From: RUG11237 sp050874665
GTDB taxonomy: Bacteria; Bacillota; Clostridia; Lachnospirales; Lachnospiraceae
Direction: 5' to 3'
Assembly (NCBI GenBank): GCA_050874665.1
Contig: JBNMLC010000002.1
Span: forward strand, 1-64,000
DNA: 64,000 nucleotides
Below, piece after piece: positions 17,309 to 26,831 of this stretch. A model generated the notes under the pieces. It did not search any database, was not told where the DNA came from, and worked only from the letters and a program-made list of their open reading frames with translations. The position numbers and the translations under genes were made by a program. How positions within the stretch are numbered: the first letter of the stretch is position 1; the number at the start of each line of letters is the position of its first letter.

Positions 17309-18658
17309 ATGGAAAAAAATCAAAAAAACAATGTTATCGTTGTACGTGTGGCGGAGATAATTCGTCTGTTAATTAAGAAATTATGGATAATGATTCTTGT
17401 AGGGGTAATTTTTGCAGCCGGAGGATATGGTTATGGTGTAGTGACAACACCAACACCGATGTATTCTGCTACGACAAAGTTATATGTGACAGGTGCTGAT
17501 GCGGAGGTTCCGTCTACTCCAAGCCTTAATTTAGGGCAGCAGGTACTTGGCAGCTATATTGAAATTTTAAGGAGCAGACCTGTGTTAGAACAGGTCATTG
17601 AAGATTTGAACTTAAATATGTCCTATGCAGAGTTGAGATCCTGTGTTTCACAATATACGCCGGAAGGAACTTGTATGCTTGAAATTAGTGTAGCATATCC
17701 GGAGCCGGAATTATCAAAAAAGATTGTAGATGACCTAGTGACAGTTTCTGCGGATCGTGCCAAAGAAATCATGGGCTGCAGGATTCCGGTGGTATATGAG
17801 GAGGCTTATCTTCCAACGGAGCCATATAATAGTGCAGGTAATAATTCCTATAAATACCTTCTTTTAGGAGGCGTTGCAGGTGTAGCGTTAACAGGATTTA
17901 TAATCTTAGTAGGGTATTTTGCAAGTACTAAGTTTAATAACCCGAATAAGGTAACGGATAGATTACACTTGAAAACACTTGGTGTAATCCCAAATAATGC
18001 TGCTAAAAATGTATCATATGGGGAAGCTGCATATCAAAACTTTTCCTCTCGCATGCTGTTTGCCAAAACAGACGCAAAAATTATAGATTTTATCAGTGCT
18101 ACTGGTAAGGAAAATAAATATGAATTTCTACAGAAAACGGCACAAAGCTTTGCAGCGGCAGGGAAAAAAGTTCTTCTTATGGATACAAATCTGACAAATC
18201 CTGAGTGGGGAGCAGGAGAAAGTGCAGATAACAGTCAAAAAGGATTGGAAGACTATCTGACAGGAAAAGCTCAATTACAAGAAATTATAGCAAAGAAGGA
18301 AGAAATCGATTGTATTTATTGTACACAGGCAGTTGTAAATGCAGTAGAGCTGTTAGAAGGGAAAGAGTTTGAGAAGCTTTTAGGGGAACTCAAAGCAGAA
18401 TATGATTATATTTTGCTGGATACTGCACCTATGGCATATGTACCGGATGCATTGTGTACTGTAGAAAACACAGATGCAGTAGTATTAGTGCTTTCGGCAA
18501 AATTCAGCAGAATACGTCAGGCAAAAGAAATTATTACAGCTATGGAAGAGAGAGAAGTGCCTATATTAGGAGTAGTGCTTAAGGATATGGATATTCATAA
18601 GGGCGGCAAATATTTCTCGAAGGAATTTGGAAAATATTTCGGAGTATATAAAAATTAA
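17309..18658 (+). CDS. Wzz-type chain-length protein fused to a degenerate BY-kinase domain
   Basis: The 449-residue protein joins a CpsC/YveK-like polysaccharide co-polymerase half to a CpsD/YveL-like tyrosine-kinase half. Membrane segments lie near residues 25-45 and 180-205, with an extracytoplasmic domain between. The C-terminal half has the Walker A' motif VLLMDTNL (about 287-294) and Walker B YILLDTAP (about 367-374). The expected Walker A loop (GEGKST) is replaced by SATGKENKYEF, so ATP binding is probably lost. The C-terminal tail contains three tyrosines (KYF, KYF and VYK contexts). It is the first gene of the operon and probably controls polymer length or export. Confidence 0.85.
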   Translation: MEKNQKNNVIVVRVAEIIRLLIKKLWIMILVGVIFAAGGYGYGVVTTPTPMYSATTKLYVTGADAEVPSTPSLNLGQQVLGSYIEILRSRPVLEQVIEDLNLNMSYAELRSCVSQYTPEGTCMLEISVAYPEPELSKKIVDDLVTVSADRAKEIMGCRIPVVYEEAYLPTEPYNSAGNNSYKYLLLGGVAGVALTGFIILVGYFASTKFNNPNKVTDRLHLKTLGVIPNNAAKNVSYGEAAYQNFSSRMLFAKTDAKIIDFISATGKENKYEFLQKTAQSFAAAGKKVLLMDTNLTNPEWGAGESADNSQKGLEDYLTGKAQLQEIIAKKEEIDCIYCTQAVVNAVELLEGKEFEKLLGELKAEYDYILLDTAPMAYVPDALCTVENTDAVVLVLSAKFSRIRQAKEIITAMEEREVPILGVVLKDMDIHKGGKYFSKEFGKYFGVYKN

Positions 18659-18708
18659 TTCTGAATAATGAAAACAACGAATAGAAAAGAATTGAGAGGA
18701 ACAAGACA

Positions 18709-19890
18709 GTGCAGAATGTATTTATCATAGGATCAAAGGGAATTCCGGCAGCATACGGCGGTTTTGAGTCATTTGTTGACAGACTTACCTTTTTCCAAAA
18801 ATCAGATGATATTAAATATCATGTATCATGTGCAGTAGAACCAGAAGAATGGACAGAACAGACTCCGAAGGAGTTTTCCTATAATGGTGCGAGATGTTTT
18901 CGAATTAAATGGAAAAATTTAGGACCGGCCAGAGCAATTTTCTATGATTTAGATGCTTTTCGGGAATGTATTAACTATATTAAGGCAAATAAGGTGAAAC
19001 AACCAATCGTATATGTTTTAGCATGCAGAATAGGACCGTTTTTCAATCATTATGTTAAACAAGTACATAAACTCGGAGGAAAGGTATATGTAAATCCGGA
19101 CGGGCATGAATGGAAACGTGCGAAATGGAGTGCACCCGTAAGGAAGTATTGGAAAATATCTGAGCGATTGATGGTAAAGCATGCAGATTTATTAATCTGC
19201 GACAGTAAGGCAATTGAGAAATATATTCACGAAGACTACGATAAATATCAGCCGGAAACTACATTTATTGCCTATGGTTCTGATACTGTAAAATCACAGC
19301 TTTCAGATGATGCAAAGATTTTGAATGACTGGTATCAGGAAAAGAATGTGAAAGCTCGTGAGTATTATTTGGTGGTAGGAAGATTTGTGCCGGAAAATAA
19401 CTTTGAAACGATGGTAAAAGAGTTTATGAAGTCCGATACGAAGAAGGATTTTGTATTGATTACAAATGTGGAAAATAACAGCTTTTATGACTCTTTGTTG
19501 AGTACGACACATTTTGACAAGGATCAGAGAATTAAATTTGTAGGAACTGTGTATGATAAAGAATTGTTGAAAAAATTACGTGAAAATGCATATGCATATT
19601 TTCACGGTCATGAAGTAGGCGGAACTAACCCAAGCCTGTTAGAATCCTTAGGCAGTACGGATTTGAATTTGTTGCTTGACGTAGGATTTAACCGGGAAGT
19701 GGGTGAAGATGGTGCCCTTTACTGGAGTAAGGAAGAAGGGGCACTTGCAGCTCTTATCCATAAAGCAGACGCTATGACGGCGGAGGAAATATCTGCTATG
19801 GGTGTCAAAGCAAAAGAACGTATTAAAAATGATTACAGTTGGAGTTATATTGTGGATCGATACGAGGAAGTTTTTCTGAATCGAAAATAA
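18709..19890 (+). CDS. DUF1972 glycosyltransferase (Cps2T-like rhamnosyltransferase family)
   Basis: This 393-residue enzyme begins with the signature GSKGIPAAYGGFESFVDRL of the DUF1972 N-terminal domain. A GT4-like C-terminal domain follows, with an acidic motif region HGHEVGGTNPSLLESL. Family members include the beta-1,4-rhamnosyltransferase Cps2T, but the sugar used here is not shown by sequence. The start is a GTG at 18709, behind GAGAGGA. It is the second gene of the operon. Confidence 0.88.
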   Translation: MQNVFIIGSKGIPAAYGGFESFVDRLTFFQKSDDIKYHVSCAVEPEEWTEQTPKEFSYNGARCFRIKWKNLGPARAIFYDLDAFRECINYIKANKVKQPIVYVLACRIGPFFNHYVKQVHKLGGKVYVNPDGHEWKRAKWSAPVRKYWKISERLMVKHADLLICDSKAIEKYIHEDYDKYQPETTFIAYGSDTVKSQLSDDAKILNDWYQEKNVKAREYYLVVGRFVPENNFETMVKEFMKSDTKKDFVLITNVENNSFYDSLLSTTHFDKDQRIKFVGTVYDKELLKKLRENAYAYFHGHEVGGTNPSLLESLGSTDLNLLLDVGFNREVGEDGALYWSKEEGALAALIHKADAMTAEEISAMGVKAKERIKNDYSWSYIVDRYEEVFLNRK

Positions 19891-19921
19891 AATAACGATT
19901 TGCAGGCAGGGAGAATATAGC

Positions 19922-21163
19922 ATGAAAATATTGATGGTGAATAAATTCTTTTACATAAAAGGTGGCAGTGAAACATACTACTTTGCACTGAAAAGACTGT
20001 TAGAGGCAAAGGGACATACCGTAATTGACTTTTCTATGAAAGATGAAAAGAATTTTGAGTCGCCATATGCAGAATATTTTGTAGAGGCTGTGGATTACAA
20101 TGGCGGAATGAGCAAAAAACAGCAGTTGAGAGCGGCAAAAAACATTATTTATTCGACAGAAGCTAAGCGTAAATTAGAACAATTAATCAAGGATACTAGG
20201 CCGGATATTGCACATCTTCACATTTTTCAGCACCAGCTCTCACCCTCCATTCTTGACGTATTGAAAAAATATGATATTCCAACAGTGTACACAGCACATG
20301 ATTTAAAGATGCTGTGTCTAAACTATGTCATGATGACACATGGAAGATTATGTGAAAAGTGTAAGGGTGGTCACTATATTAACTGTCTAAAGCAGAAATG
20401 TGTAAAAAATTCAACATTAAAAAGCAGTATTAATGTGGTGGAAGGATATCTGCACAAGTGGAGAAAGAGTTATGATGCCATTGATGTAATTATGACTCCG
20501 AGCTTGTTCTATAAAAATAAATTTCTGGAATTTGGAATTGATCAGGAAAGAGTCTATCATCTTCCGAATTTTTTGGATAGAGAATGTCCGAAAGTTGAAG
20601 AAACACAAGAGAAAGAACAGTATTTCTTATATTTTGGCAGATTATCTGCAGAAAAGGGTGTTCTTACATTAATAAAAGCGGTAGAAAATACGAAAGCGCT
20701 TCTTTTTATAGTGGGAACAGGTCCATGTCGTGAAGAAATAGAAGCGTATTTAGAAGAACATAATGTAACCAATGTAAAACTTCTTGGGTTCAAAAGCGGC
20801 AAGGAGTTGACAAATATCGTAGGAAATGCAAGGGCGGTAATTCTTCCCTCAGAATGGTATGAGAACGGTCCATATTCAGCGATTGAATCCTTACAGCTTG
20901 GGCGACCTATTATTGGTTCAGAATTAGGAGGAATACCGGAGCTGATTGATAGAAATGGAAAGGTGTTCCAGCATGGCAATGTGGAAGAATTGAGAGAAAT
21001 TTTAGAAAACTTTCCGAGTCCCGGAACAGATGATTACAAGGGCTACTGCAGACGCTCCGAGGAAATCTTTAAAGAGAATTATATGGCAGAGGGACATTAT
21101 GAGAGATTGCTGCCGATGTATCAAAAAGCAATGCAGAAGCATGGGAATGAGAGGTCATTATGA
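19922..21163 (+). CDS. Glycosyltransferase family 4
   Basis: The 413-residue protein has the GT-B layout. The N-terminal domain opens with MVNKFFYIKGGSETY, and the C-terminal nucleotide-sugar domain carries YFGRLSAEKGVLTLIKA and the ENGPYSAIESLQLGRPIIGSE motif with its E-x7-E pair. A cysteine-rich insert (CEKCKGGHYINCLKQKC, about residues 142-158) is common in this branch and may bind metal. Its TGA overlaps the ATG of the next gene, so translation is coupled. Confidence 0.9.
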   Translation: MKILMVNKFFYIKGGSETYYFALKRLLEAKGHTVIDFSMKDEKNFESPYAEYFVEAVDYNGGMSKKQQLRAAKNIIYSTEAKRKLEQLIKDTRPDIAHLHIFQHQLSPSILDVLKKYDIPTVYTAHDLKMLCLNYVMMTHGRLCEKCKGGHYINCLKQKCVKNSTLKSSINVVEGYLHKWRKSYDAIDVIMTPSLFYKNKFLEFGIDQERVYHLPNFLDRECPKVEETQEKEQYFLYFGRLSAEKGVLTLIKAVENTKALLFIVGTGPCREEIEAYLEEHNVTNVKLLGFKSGKELTNIVGNARAVILPSEWYENGPYSAIESLQLGRPIIGSELGGIPELIDRNGKVFQHGNVEELREILENFPSPGTDDYKGYCRRSEEIFKENYMAEGHYERLLPMYQKAMQKHGNERSL

Positions 21164-21900
21164 GAAAAATCCCCAAAATAGTTCATTATTGCTGGTTTGG
21201 CAATAACGAAAAACCGGATAACATAAAAGCATACATAGCGTCATGGAAAGAAAAAATGCCCGATTATACTTTTATGGAGTGGAATGAAGAAAATTTTGAT
21301 GTTAAGGCTTCGGTTCCTTATGTGCGTCAGGCTTATGAGGCAGGAAAGTACGCTTTTGTTAGTGATTATGCCAGGATTCAGGCATTGTATCAGTACGGGG
21401 GTATTTACCTGGATACAGATGTGGAGGTAAAAAAATCCTTTGAGCAGCTTTTAGAACATCAGTCGATGGTGCTTGGATTCGAAAGCAAAAGAAGCCTGTT
21501 AACGGCATTCATTGCAGTGGAAAAGGAGCATCCATATATAGGAGAATTTCTCGAATCCTATGGGAAGAGAGAGTTTCTAAAGAAAGATGGTTCCTATGAT
21601 ATGACAGTAATCAATGATGGGTTTTCAAAACTCATGGAGAGTAAAGGTGTTGATTTAGATAGGAATGAATATCAAGAGCTCCCAGGGAATATTGTTGTAT
21701 ATCCGATTGAATATTTTTGCGGCTTTGATGTGGTTAACTGGCATGAAGATATTACGAATAAGACATGTACTGTGCATTATATGAACAGTAGCTGGGTATC
21801 CGGTAGTCAGGGAATGAAACGGAAAGTGATTCAGACACTTCAGAAAATTCTAGGCTATGAAACTTACGATAAATTGCGAAAAGTGCTTAAGAGAAGATAG
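21160..21900 (+). CDS. Glycosyltransferase with DXD motif (GT32-like)
   Basis: The 246-residue protein starts with IPKIVHYCWFG, typical of OCH1-like/Gly_transf_sug enzymes. It carries YGGIYLDTDVEV, whose DTD is the metal and nucleotide-sugar binding DXD motif. A C-terminal histidine region (VHYMNSSW) matches the family. Its start overlaps the previous stop as ATGA. It probably adds a side or backbone sugar to the lipid-linked repeat unit in the cytosol. Confidence 0.88.
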   Translation: MRKIPKIVHYCWFGNNEKPDNIKAYIASWKEKMPDYTFMEWNEENFDVKASVPYVRQAYEAGKYAFVSDYARIQALYQYGGIYLDTDVEVKKSFEQLLEHQSMVLGFESKRSLLTAFIAVEKEHPYIGEFLESYGKREFLKKDGSYDMTVINDGFSKLMESKGVDLDRNEYQELPGNIVVYPIEYFCGFDVVNWHEDITNKTCTVHYMNSSWVSGSQGMKRKVIQTLQKILGYETYDKLRKVLKRR

Positions 21901-21931
21901 AGTTGGCAGGAAACGATATGGAGGTCTTAAG

Positions 21932-22501
21932 ATGGTGCTGACAGGCGGACAGGTAAGAATGGCGGCAATAAAGATGCTTCTTTATTCCCGTGGAAATGCA
22001 TATAAAAATGCAGAATACATTAAGAAAAAAAATATATTTTATCATATGGGTGATGGCTGCTATTATCACCCGAGGAAACTTCCGACAGAACCTATACTTG
22101 TTTCTATGGGAGATAACGTGTGGGTGTCTGCAAATGTTCGCTTTATTACACATGATATGACAGGTGATATGTTGAAAAATCATCCGGTATACGGAGCAGA
22201 ATTTTCCAAAATGTATAGTCCGTATTATATGGGGAAAATTCAGATTGGAAGTAATGTGATGATTGGAGCGGATGCCACAATCATGTATGATGTAAAGATA
22301 GGAAATGATTGTATTATAGCTGCCGGAAGTATTGTGACAAAAGATGTACCTGCCGGAAGTGTTGTGGCAGGAGTGCCGGCAAGAGTGATTGGTACATTGG
22401 AGGACTTTGTGGCAAAACGCAGACCGATACTGCAGAACATGATTAAAAAAGAAGACGGGATTGAGGGAATGATTCAGTTTTTCTGGGAGCAGGATAAATA
22501 A
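21932..22501 (+). CDS. Hexapeptide-repeat acyltransferase
   Basis: This is a left-handed beta-helix acetyltransferase of the CatB/NodL/WcaF type (189 residues). Hexapeptide repeats run through IGSNVMIGADATIMYDVKIG to the usual VPAGSVVAGVPARVIG ending. The H in RFITHDM is a candidate catalytic histidine. I chose the ATG at 21932 because GGAGG lies just upstream; an in-frame start at 21857 would overlap the previous gene by 44 bases. It probably O-acetylates a sugar of the polymer. Confidence 0.87.
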   Translation: MVLTGGQVRMAAIKMLLYSRGNAYKNAEYIKKKNIFYHMGDGCYYHPRKLPTEPILVSMGDNVWVSANVRFITHDMTGDMLKNHPVYGAEFSKMYSPYYMGKIQIGSNVMIGADATIMYDVKIGNDCIIAAGSIVTKDVPAGSVVAGVPARVIGTLEDFVAKRRPILQNMIKKEDGIEGMIQFFWEQDK

Positions 22502-22516
22502 TAGGAGAATGTGGAC

Positions 22517-23767
22517 GTGAAGATAGCGATAGAAGAAAAAAAACTTGTTATGGGGTTGTATTGTGCAACGATGCTAATGTCTATGCTGTCGATTGTGGAC
22601 AATGTACCGTTGATAGGAGTCATGTACAATGTGAAATATCTGTATCTTGTGCTTATTATGTTCTTTTGTTTTTATGATGGTGTCCTGGTTTGGAATAGAA
22701 GAATAGTAGTAGCAATAGGATTATTGATACTTCACACAATATTATATGGAGTTATATTTGTGAACCCACGTATTCAGTATGATACGGATATTCATTTTCA
22801 ACAGTTGATAGCAATGTATATTCTGACCTTTTTTTCGTGTATTTACGTGTATAAAAAGGATTGTTACTTGCTTTTTTTGGAAATGACCTATCTGGCAATG
22901 GCGTTATTTATTTCATGGTGCGCACTGACCCATACCGGAGATTTTGTGAATCCCGTTTATTTTGTTAACATTTTCTCCAGATCAGAACGTTTCAGGGCTG
23001 CTTTTGGTATGGGTGATGTCAATTATTGTGGAAATTATTGTATTTACCTATTGATTATTTCCTTCTTTTTGTGGTGTGAGTGGAAGAAACAAGGGAAAAA
23101 GCCGGATAAAAAATTAATTATAGCCATGATTTTTGTTGATGCAATTACTCTTTGTATGCTCTTTTCCACAGCATCTAGGTCAGCAATTATCAGCCTTACA
23201 TTATTTTTTGTCTTGTATACAATTTTAAAATTAAGATATGCAATTATTAGAAATTGGAAATTGGTTCTCTCGGTAGGAGGGATTCTTGTATTGCTTGTGG
23301 TAATCGTGTTAGCTGCAACAGGAGCCATGTCAAGTATGTGGCAGGAATCTAACAGGGAGGGAAACTATAGTATCAATTATCCTATTTTTCTGGAATATGG
23401 AAATTATCTTAATGGAATGGGATATATGGATAATTCGGGCTTTTTAAATAAAGTATACGGATATGACACCACCGCAATGGATGTGTATTTTCTTTATATT
23501 CCCTTTGCTACAGGCATTTTAGGGGCAACCATTATTTTTTTGCAAATGATATACATTTTGTATCAGCTACTTAGACATTCCCATACGGAAGGACGCGACC
23601 TTTCCCTGAGTTTGTTTGTGATGATGCTGTATTATGCCATCTGGCAGGTAAATTATATGAATTACAGATATCATACAGGAATCATTCATATGATGTTACT
23701 GTTTCTGTTTCTAATGAGAATTAATGAGAAAGATGATACTTATATTGTTAAAATCCGTAGGAGGTAA
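22517..23767 (+). CDS. Wzy-like polysaccharide polymerase
   Basis: This 416-residue protein has about ten hydrophobic segments and a large extracytoplasmic loop before the last ones, the layout of O-antigen/capsule polymerases. Sequence identity in this class is low, so the call rests on topology and context. The GTG at 22517 sits nine bases after AGGAG and fits better than the GTG at 22511, which is only three bases from it. The gene stop is two bases from the next start. Confidence 0.72.
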   Translation: MKIAIEEKKLVMGLYCATMLMSMLSIVDNVPLIGVMYNVKYLYLVLIMFFCFYDGVLVWNRRIVVAIGLLILHTILYGVIFVNPRIQYDTDIHFQQLIAMYILTFFSCIYVYKKDCYLLFLEMTYLAMALFISWCALTHTGDFVNPVYFVNIFSRSERFRAAFGMGDVNYCGNYCIYLLIISFFLWCEWKKQGKKPDKKLIIAMIFVDAITLCMLFSTASRSAIISLTLFFVLYTILKLRYAIIRNWKLVLSVGGILVLLVVIVLAATGAMSSMWQESNREGNYSINYPIFLEYGNYLNGMGYMDNSGFLNKVYGYDTTAMDVYFLYIPFATGILGATIIFLQMIYILYQLLRHSHTEGRDLSLSLFVMMLYYAIWQVNYMNYRYHTGIIHMMLLFLFLMRINEKDDTYIVKIRRR

Positions 23768-23769
23768 CT

Positions 23770-24804
23770 ATGGCTAAGAAACAACAAAATTATTATTTGA
23801 ATTTTTGGAAAGGAATTGCCTGCTTTGGTGTGGTTTTCTTTCATACACGTTTTCCGGTTTATACGTTAGACGGAATGATACAGAGTGTATTTCGCTTTGC
23901 AATCCCCTTATTTTTTATGGTATCAGGGTATTTTTGCTATTATGAGAGTAGAACAACTGTGGAGCAAAAATTACCGGCTAAGCTAAAGAGAATATTTTGG
24001 ATTAATCTGGGTGGTTGCTTTTATTATTTTCTTCTACAATTAGCGATTGCTTTGTTAGGAGATTCTCATGGAAGTTGGGCGGATTTCATGGAACGCCTGC
24101 ATATGATGTTTAATAAAGAAACATTGATAAACTGGGTGGTGTTTAATCAAGACCCATTTATTAATATTATGTGGTTTACTTCAGCGTTACTGTATTGCTA
24201 TCTTGTGATGTGGCTGGTGAACCATTTCAATTCTTATCGTTTGTTGTATGCGTTCATTCCTGTATTACTTATAATTCATTTGACTGTGGGAAATGTAGTG
24301 GCATTGTTTGAGATAGAAACTCCAAAAATTTATTATCGAAATTTCTTATTGTTTGGCATTCCTTTTTTTATGTTGGGAAATTGGATTCATAAGCACCAGA
24401 TGAGTATTATGGAGAAATTTTGTGTGAAAAAATGTCAAAAAATTCTTTTGTTGGGAGCAGCTTTGAGTGTCGGTGAATGGTTTTTGGTGGGAAGGCACGA
24501 AATGTATATAGGTTCTATTCTGATTGTACTGAGTGCTTTTACATTAGCCTTACACCAGCCTGAAAAAAAAGCAGACTCATTTATTACGAAGATTGGTGCT
24601 GATTACTCCTTGTTTATTTACATAGTGCATTATAGTTTAATGCTTGTGATGGAACGATTTGCGGAAAAAATATTTGTTTCGGAAAACGTGGGGTATTATG
24701 TATATTATTTTGCAAGACCTTTTTTGATTTTTGGAATATGTGTGATGGGGGCATGGCTGTTTTATAAATTATTGAGCGTGCTGAAGAAGCGGAGGAATAC
24801 CTAA
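23770..24804 (+). CDS. Acyltransferase family 3 membrane protein (EPS O-acyltransferase)
   Basis: This 344-residue protein has about ten membrane segments. The first carries YYLNFWKGIACFGVVFFHTRFP, with the conserved histidine of acyltransferase-3 enzymes, and MVSGYFCYY follows. Such proteins move acetyl or succinyl groups from cytosolic donors onto exported sugars. It overlaps no gene but is tightly packed, with GGAGG before the next gene lying within its end. Confidence 0.87.
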   Translation: MAKKQQNYYLNFWKGIACFGVVFFHTRFPVYTLDGMIQSVFRFAIPLFFMVSGYFCYYESRTTVEQKLPAKLKRIFWINLGGCFYYFLLQLAIALLGDSHGSWADFMERLHMMFNKETLINWVVFNQDPFINIMWFTSALLYCYLVMWLVNHFNSYRLLYAFIPVLLIIHLTVGNVVALFEIETPKIYYRNFLLFGIPFFMLGNWIHKHQMSIMEKFCVKKCQKILLLGAALSVGEWFLVGRHEMYIGSILIVLSAFTLALHQPEKKADSFITKIGADYSLFIYIVHYSLMLVMERFAEKIFVSENVGYYVYYFARPFLIFGICVMGAWLFYKLLSVLKKRRNT

Positions 24805-24805
24805 A

Positions 24806-25843
24806 GTGAGCGGAAAAAGAATTGAATGGGTGGACATTGTAAAGTATGTATGCATTATTTTTGTGATGGTGCATCATTTAGAAGGTGAGTCAGAAGTACT
24901 TTATACTTTTTATGCATCATTTTTTCTAAAAGCATTTTTTTTCACAGCCGGTTATGTGTATCATCATACAAATAATTTTAAAGTATTTTTTACTAAAAAG
25001 GTAAAGGGACTGTTGGTTCCGTGGTTTATATTCAGTACATTTAATATCCTGCTGTCACAGGTGTTATCCTTTAACGAGCATGGAGATTTTTTAACAGAGA
25101 TGGGACTTAATCTGCTTCAGATTAGAAATCATGGAGATGGAATCTGGTTTGTAGCAGCGTTGTTTGTGGCATTTATCCCATTTTATTTCACGATAAAGTG
25201 GAACGGTGGAGAAAATAAGAGTAATTCTATCATAGTGATTGTTGTTTCATTCTTGTTATCCTTTGCTAGTCTTATATATACTAAGGTGATGGATCCAACA
25301 TTATTACCGTGGAATAGTGTAGAATTACCGTGGCATTTAGAATACATTTTTCAAGCCATGTTATTTATGGTTTTAGGATATTATTTCAGAAAAGAATATG
25401 AGATAAAATTTGAACAGTATAATACAAGACTTAACAGAATTATTTTGACAATTGTATATTTAGCTATCATTTATTTTCCATATATTTCGGGAATTCAATT
25501 GTCATTTAGTATGGAAATAATTTATCAATATCTAAGAGAGTTCATAGGTGTACTTCTTTTGGTTTCTGTCTGTAAAGTGTTGAAAACCAACAGGTATATC
25601 TCCTTTGTAGGACAAAATACGTTGATTTATTTTGCCTTGCATGGCAAAGTACTTAGTGTGCTTGAAAAGGTATTGCAAAAGATCATGCCACAAATCTATA
25701 CAAGAATTCTTGGAAATAATGTTTTAGCGGATGTGTTTGTAATACTATTAGCCTTGTTCATGTCAATACTTCTGATGATACCGGCATGGATTATCAACAG
25801 ATTCTTTCCGTTTGTTGTGGGAAGAAAGAAAGCAAAAGTGTAA
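24806..25843 (+). CDS. Acyltransferase family 3 membrane protein
   Basis: The 345-residue protein starts with RIEWVDIVKYVCIIFVMVHHLEG, the RxxxxDxxK...H signature of acyltransferase-3 proteins, and has about ten membrane segments. The start is a GTG one base after the previous stop, with GGAGG inside the previous gene. It is the second of three such enzymes in the operon and is not close in sequence to the first, so they probably modify different sugars or positions. Confidence 0.85.
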   Translation: MSGKRIEWVDIVKYVCIIFVMVHHLEGESEVLYTFYASFFLKAFFFTAGYVYHHTNNFKVFFTKKVKGLLVPWFIFSTFNILLSQVLSFNEHGDFLTEMGLNLLQIRNHGDGIWFVAALFVAFIPFYFTIKWNGGENKSNSIIVIVVSFLLSFASLIYTKVMDPTLLPWNSVELPWHLEYIFQAMLFMVLGYYFRKEYEIKFEQYNTRLNRIILTIVYLAIIYFPYISGIQLSFSMEIIYQYLREFIGVLLLVSVCKVLKTNRYISFVGQNTLIYFALHGKVLSVLEKVLQKIMPQIYTRILGNNVLADVFVILLALFMSILLMIPAWIINRFFPFVVGRKKAKV

Positions 25844-25891
25844 ACTATGTGGTGTATTTAGTAAAATAAAAGAAAGAGAGATAAACAGGAA

Positions 25892-26821
25892 ATGGAAAGC
25901 CGGAATACTTCTTTGGTATCAGTGATTATACCTACATATAAGAGAAAAGAAACACTGAAATCTGCGATTGACAGCATCATGCAGCAGACCTATAAAAATC
26001 TGGAAATCATAGTTGTAGATGATAATGGTGCCGATTCAGAATATAGGAAATCAGTAGAGCATATTATGCAGCAATATGAAGGAAACAATAAAATTACTTA
26101 TGTAAAAAATGAGAAAAATATGGGTGGTGCAGCAGCAAGAAATGTGGGCATTCAAAAAGCGAAGGGAGAATATCTTGCATTTTTAGATGATGATGATATG
26201 TATTATCCACAAAAAATTGAAAAGCAATTAGAAATATTTGAAAAAAGCAAGAATGCTAATTTGGCACTTGTGTATTGCTATGTGGAACAGTTAGACGAAA
26301 ACGGAAGAGTTAATTATGTGTTAAAAAATCAATTACGGGGAAATTGCCTATATGAAGCAATGTGTATAGATTGTGTAGCTCCAACGTCCCTTTGGCTGGT
26401 GAAGAAAAGTGCGGTAGTTGATGTTGGAATGTTTTCTGTTGTTCCAAGTAAGCAAGATGCCACCCTGATACTAAAACTTCTGGTAAAGGGATATGCCGTC
26501 GATTATGTGCCGGAAGTATTATGCAGTTATGCAAATTTTGCAATAGGAGAAAAGATAACAAATTACGGGACTAGAAGTATCAACGGAGAATTATTATATC
26601 GGGAGGCCTGTCGAAAAACTTTTGGAGCATTGACAAAGCAGCAGCAAGATAATGTGGAATTTGAATTCCTGGTTCGTCTTTACAGAATATACAGCAGTAA
26701 CAAAATGAAAGATGACACAAATAAGATATGCAAGGAAATGCAAAAGATTAGCTTGAAGAAAACAATAAATTTCTTTGTAAGAACATGGTTACATCAAATT
26801 AAGCATGGAAAATCAAGATAG
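25892..26821 (+). CDS. Glycosyltransferase family 2
   Basis: This is a 309-residue GT-A enzyme. SVIIPTYKRKETLKSAIDSI and IIVVDDNG are the N-terminal nucleotide-binding strands, and AFLDDDDMYYPQKI carries the DXD motif. An acidic residue follows in the PSKQDATLIL region, where the catalytic base is expected. There are no membrane segments, so it acts on the cytosolic face of the membrane. Confidence 0.92.
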   Translation: MESRNTSLVSVIIPTYKRKETLKSAIDSIMQQTYKNLEIIVVDDNGADSEYRKSVEHIMQQYEGNNKITYVKNEKNMGGAAARNVGIQKAKGEYLAFLDDDDMYYPQKIEKQLEIFEKSKNANLALVYCYVEQLDENGRVNYVLKNQLRGNCLYEAMCIDCVAPTSLWLVKKSAVVDVGMFSVVPSKQDATLILKLLVKGYAVDYVPEVLCSYANFAIGEKITNYGTRSINGELLYREACRKTFGALTKQQQDNVEFEFLVRLYRIYSSNKMKDDTNKICKEMQKISLKKTINFFVRTWLHQIKHGKSR

Positions 26822-26831
26822 AGGAAAAAAG

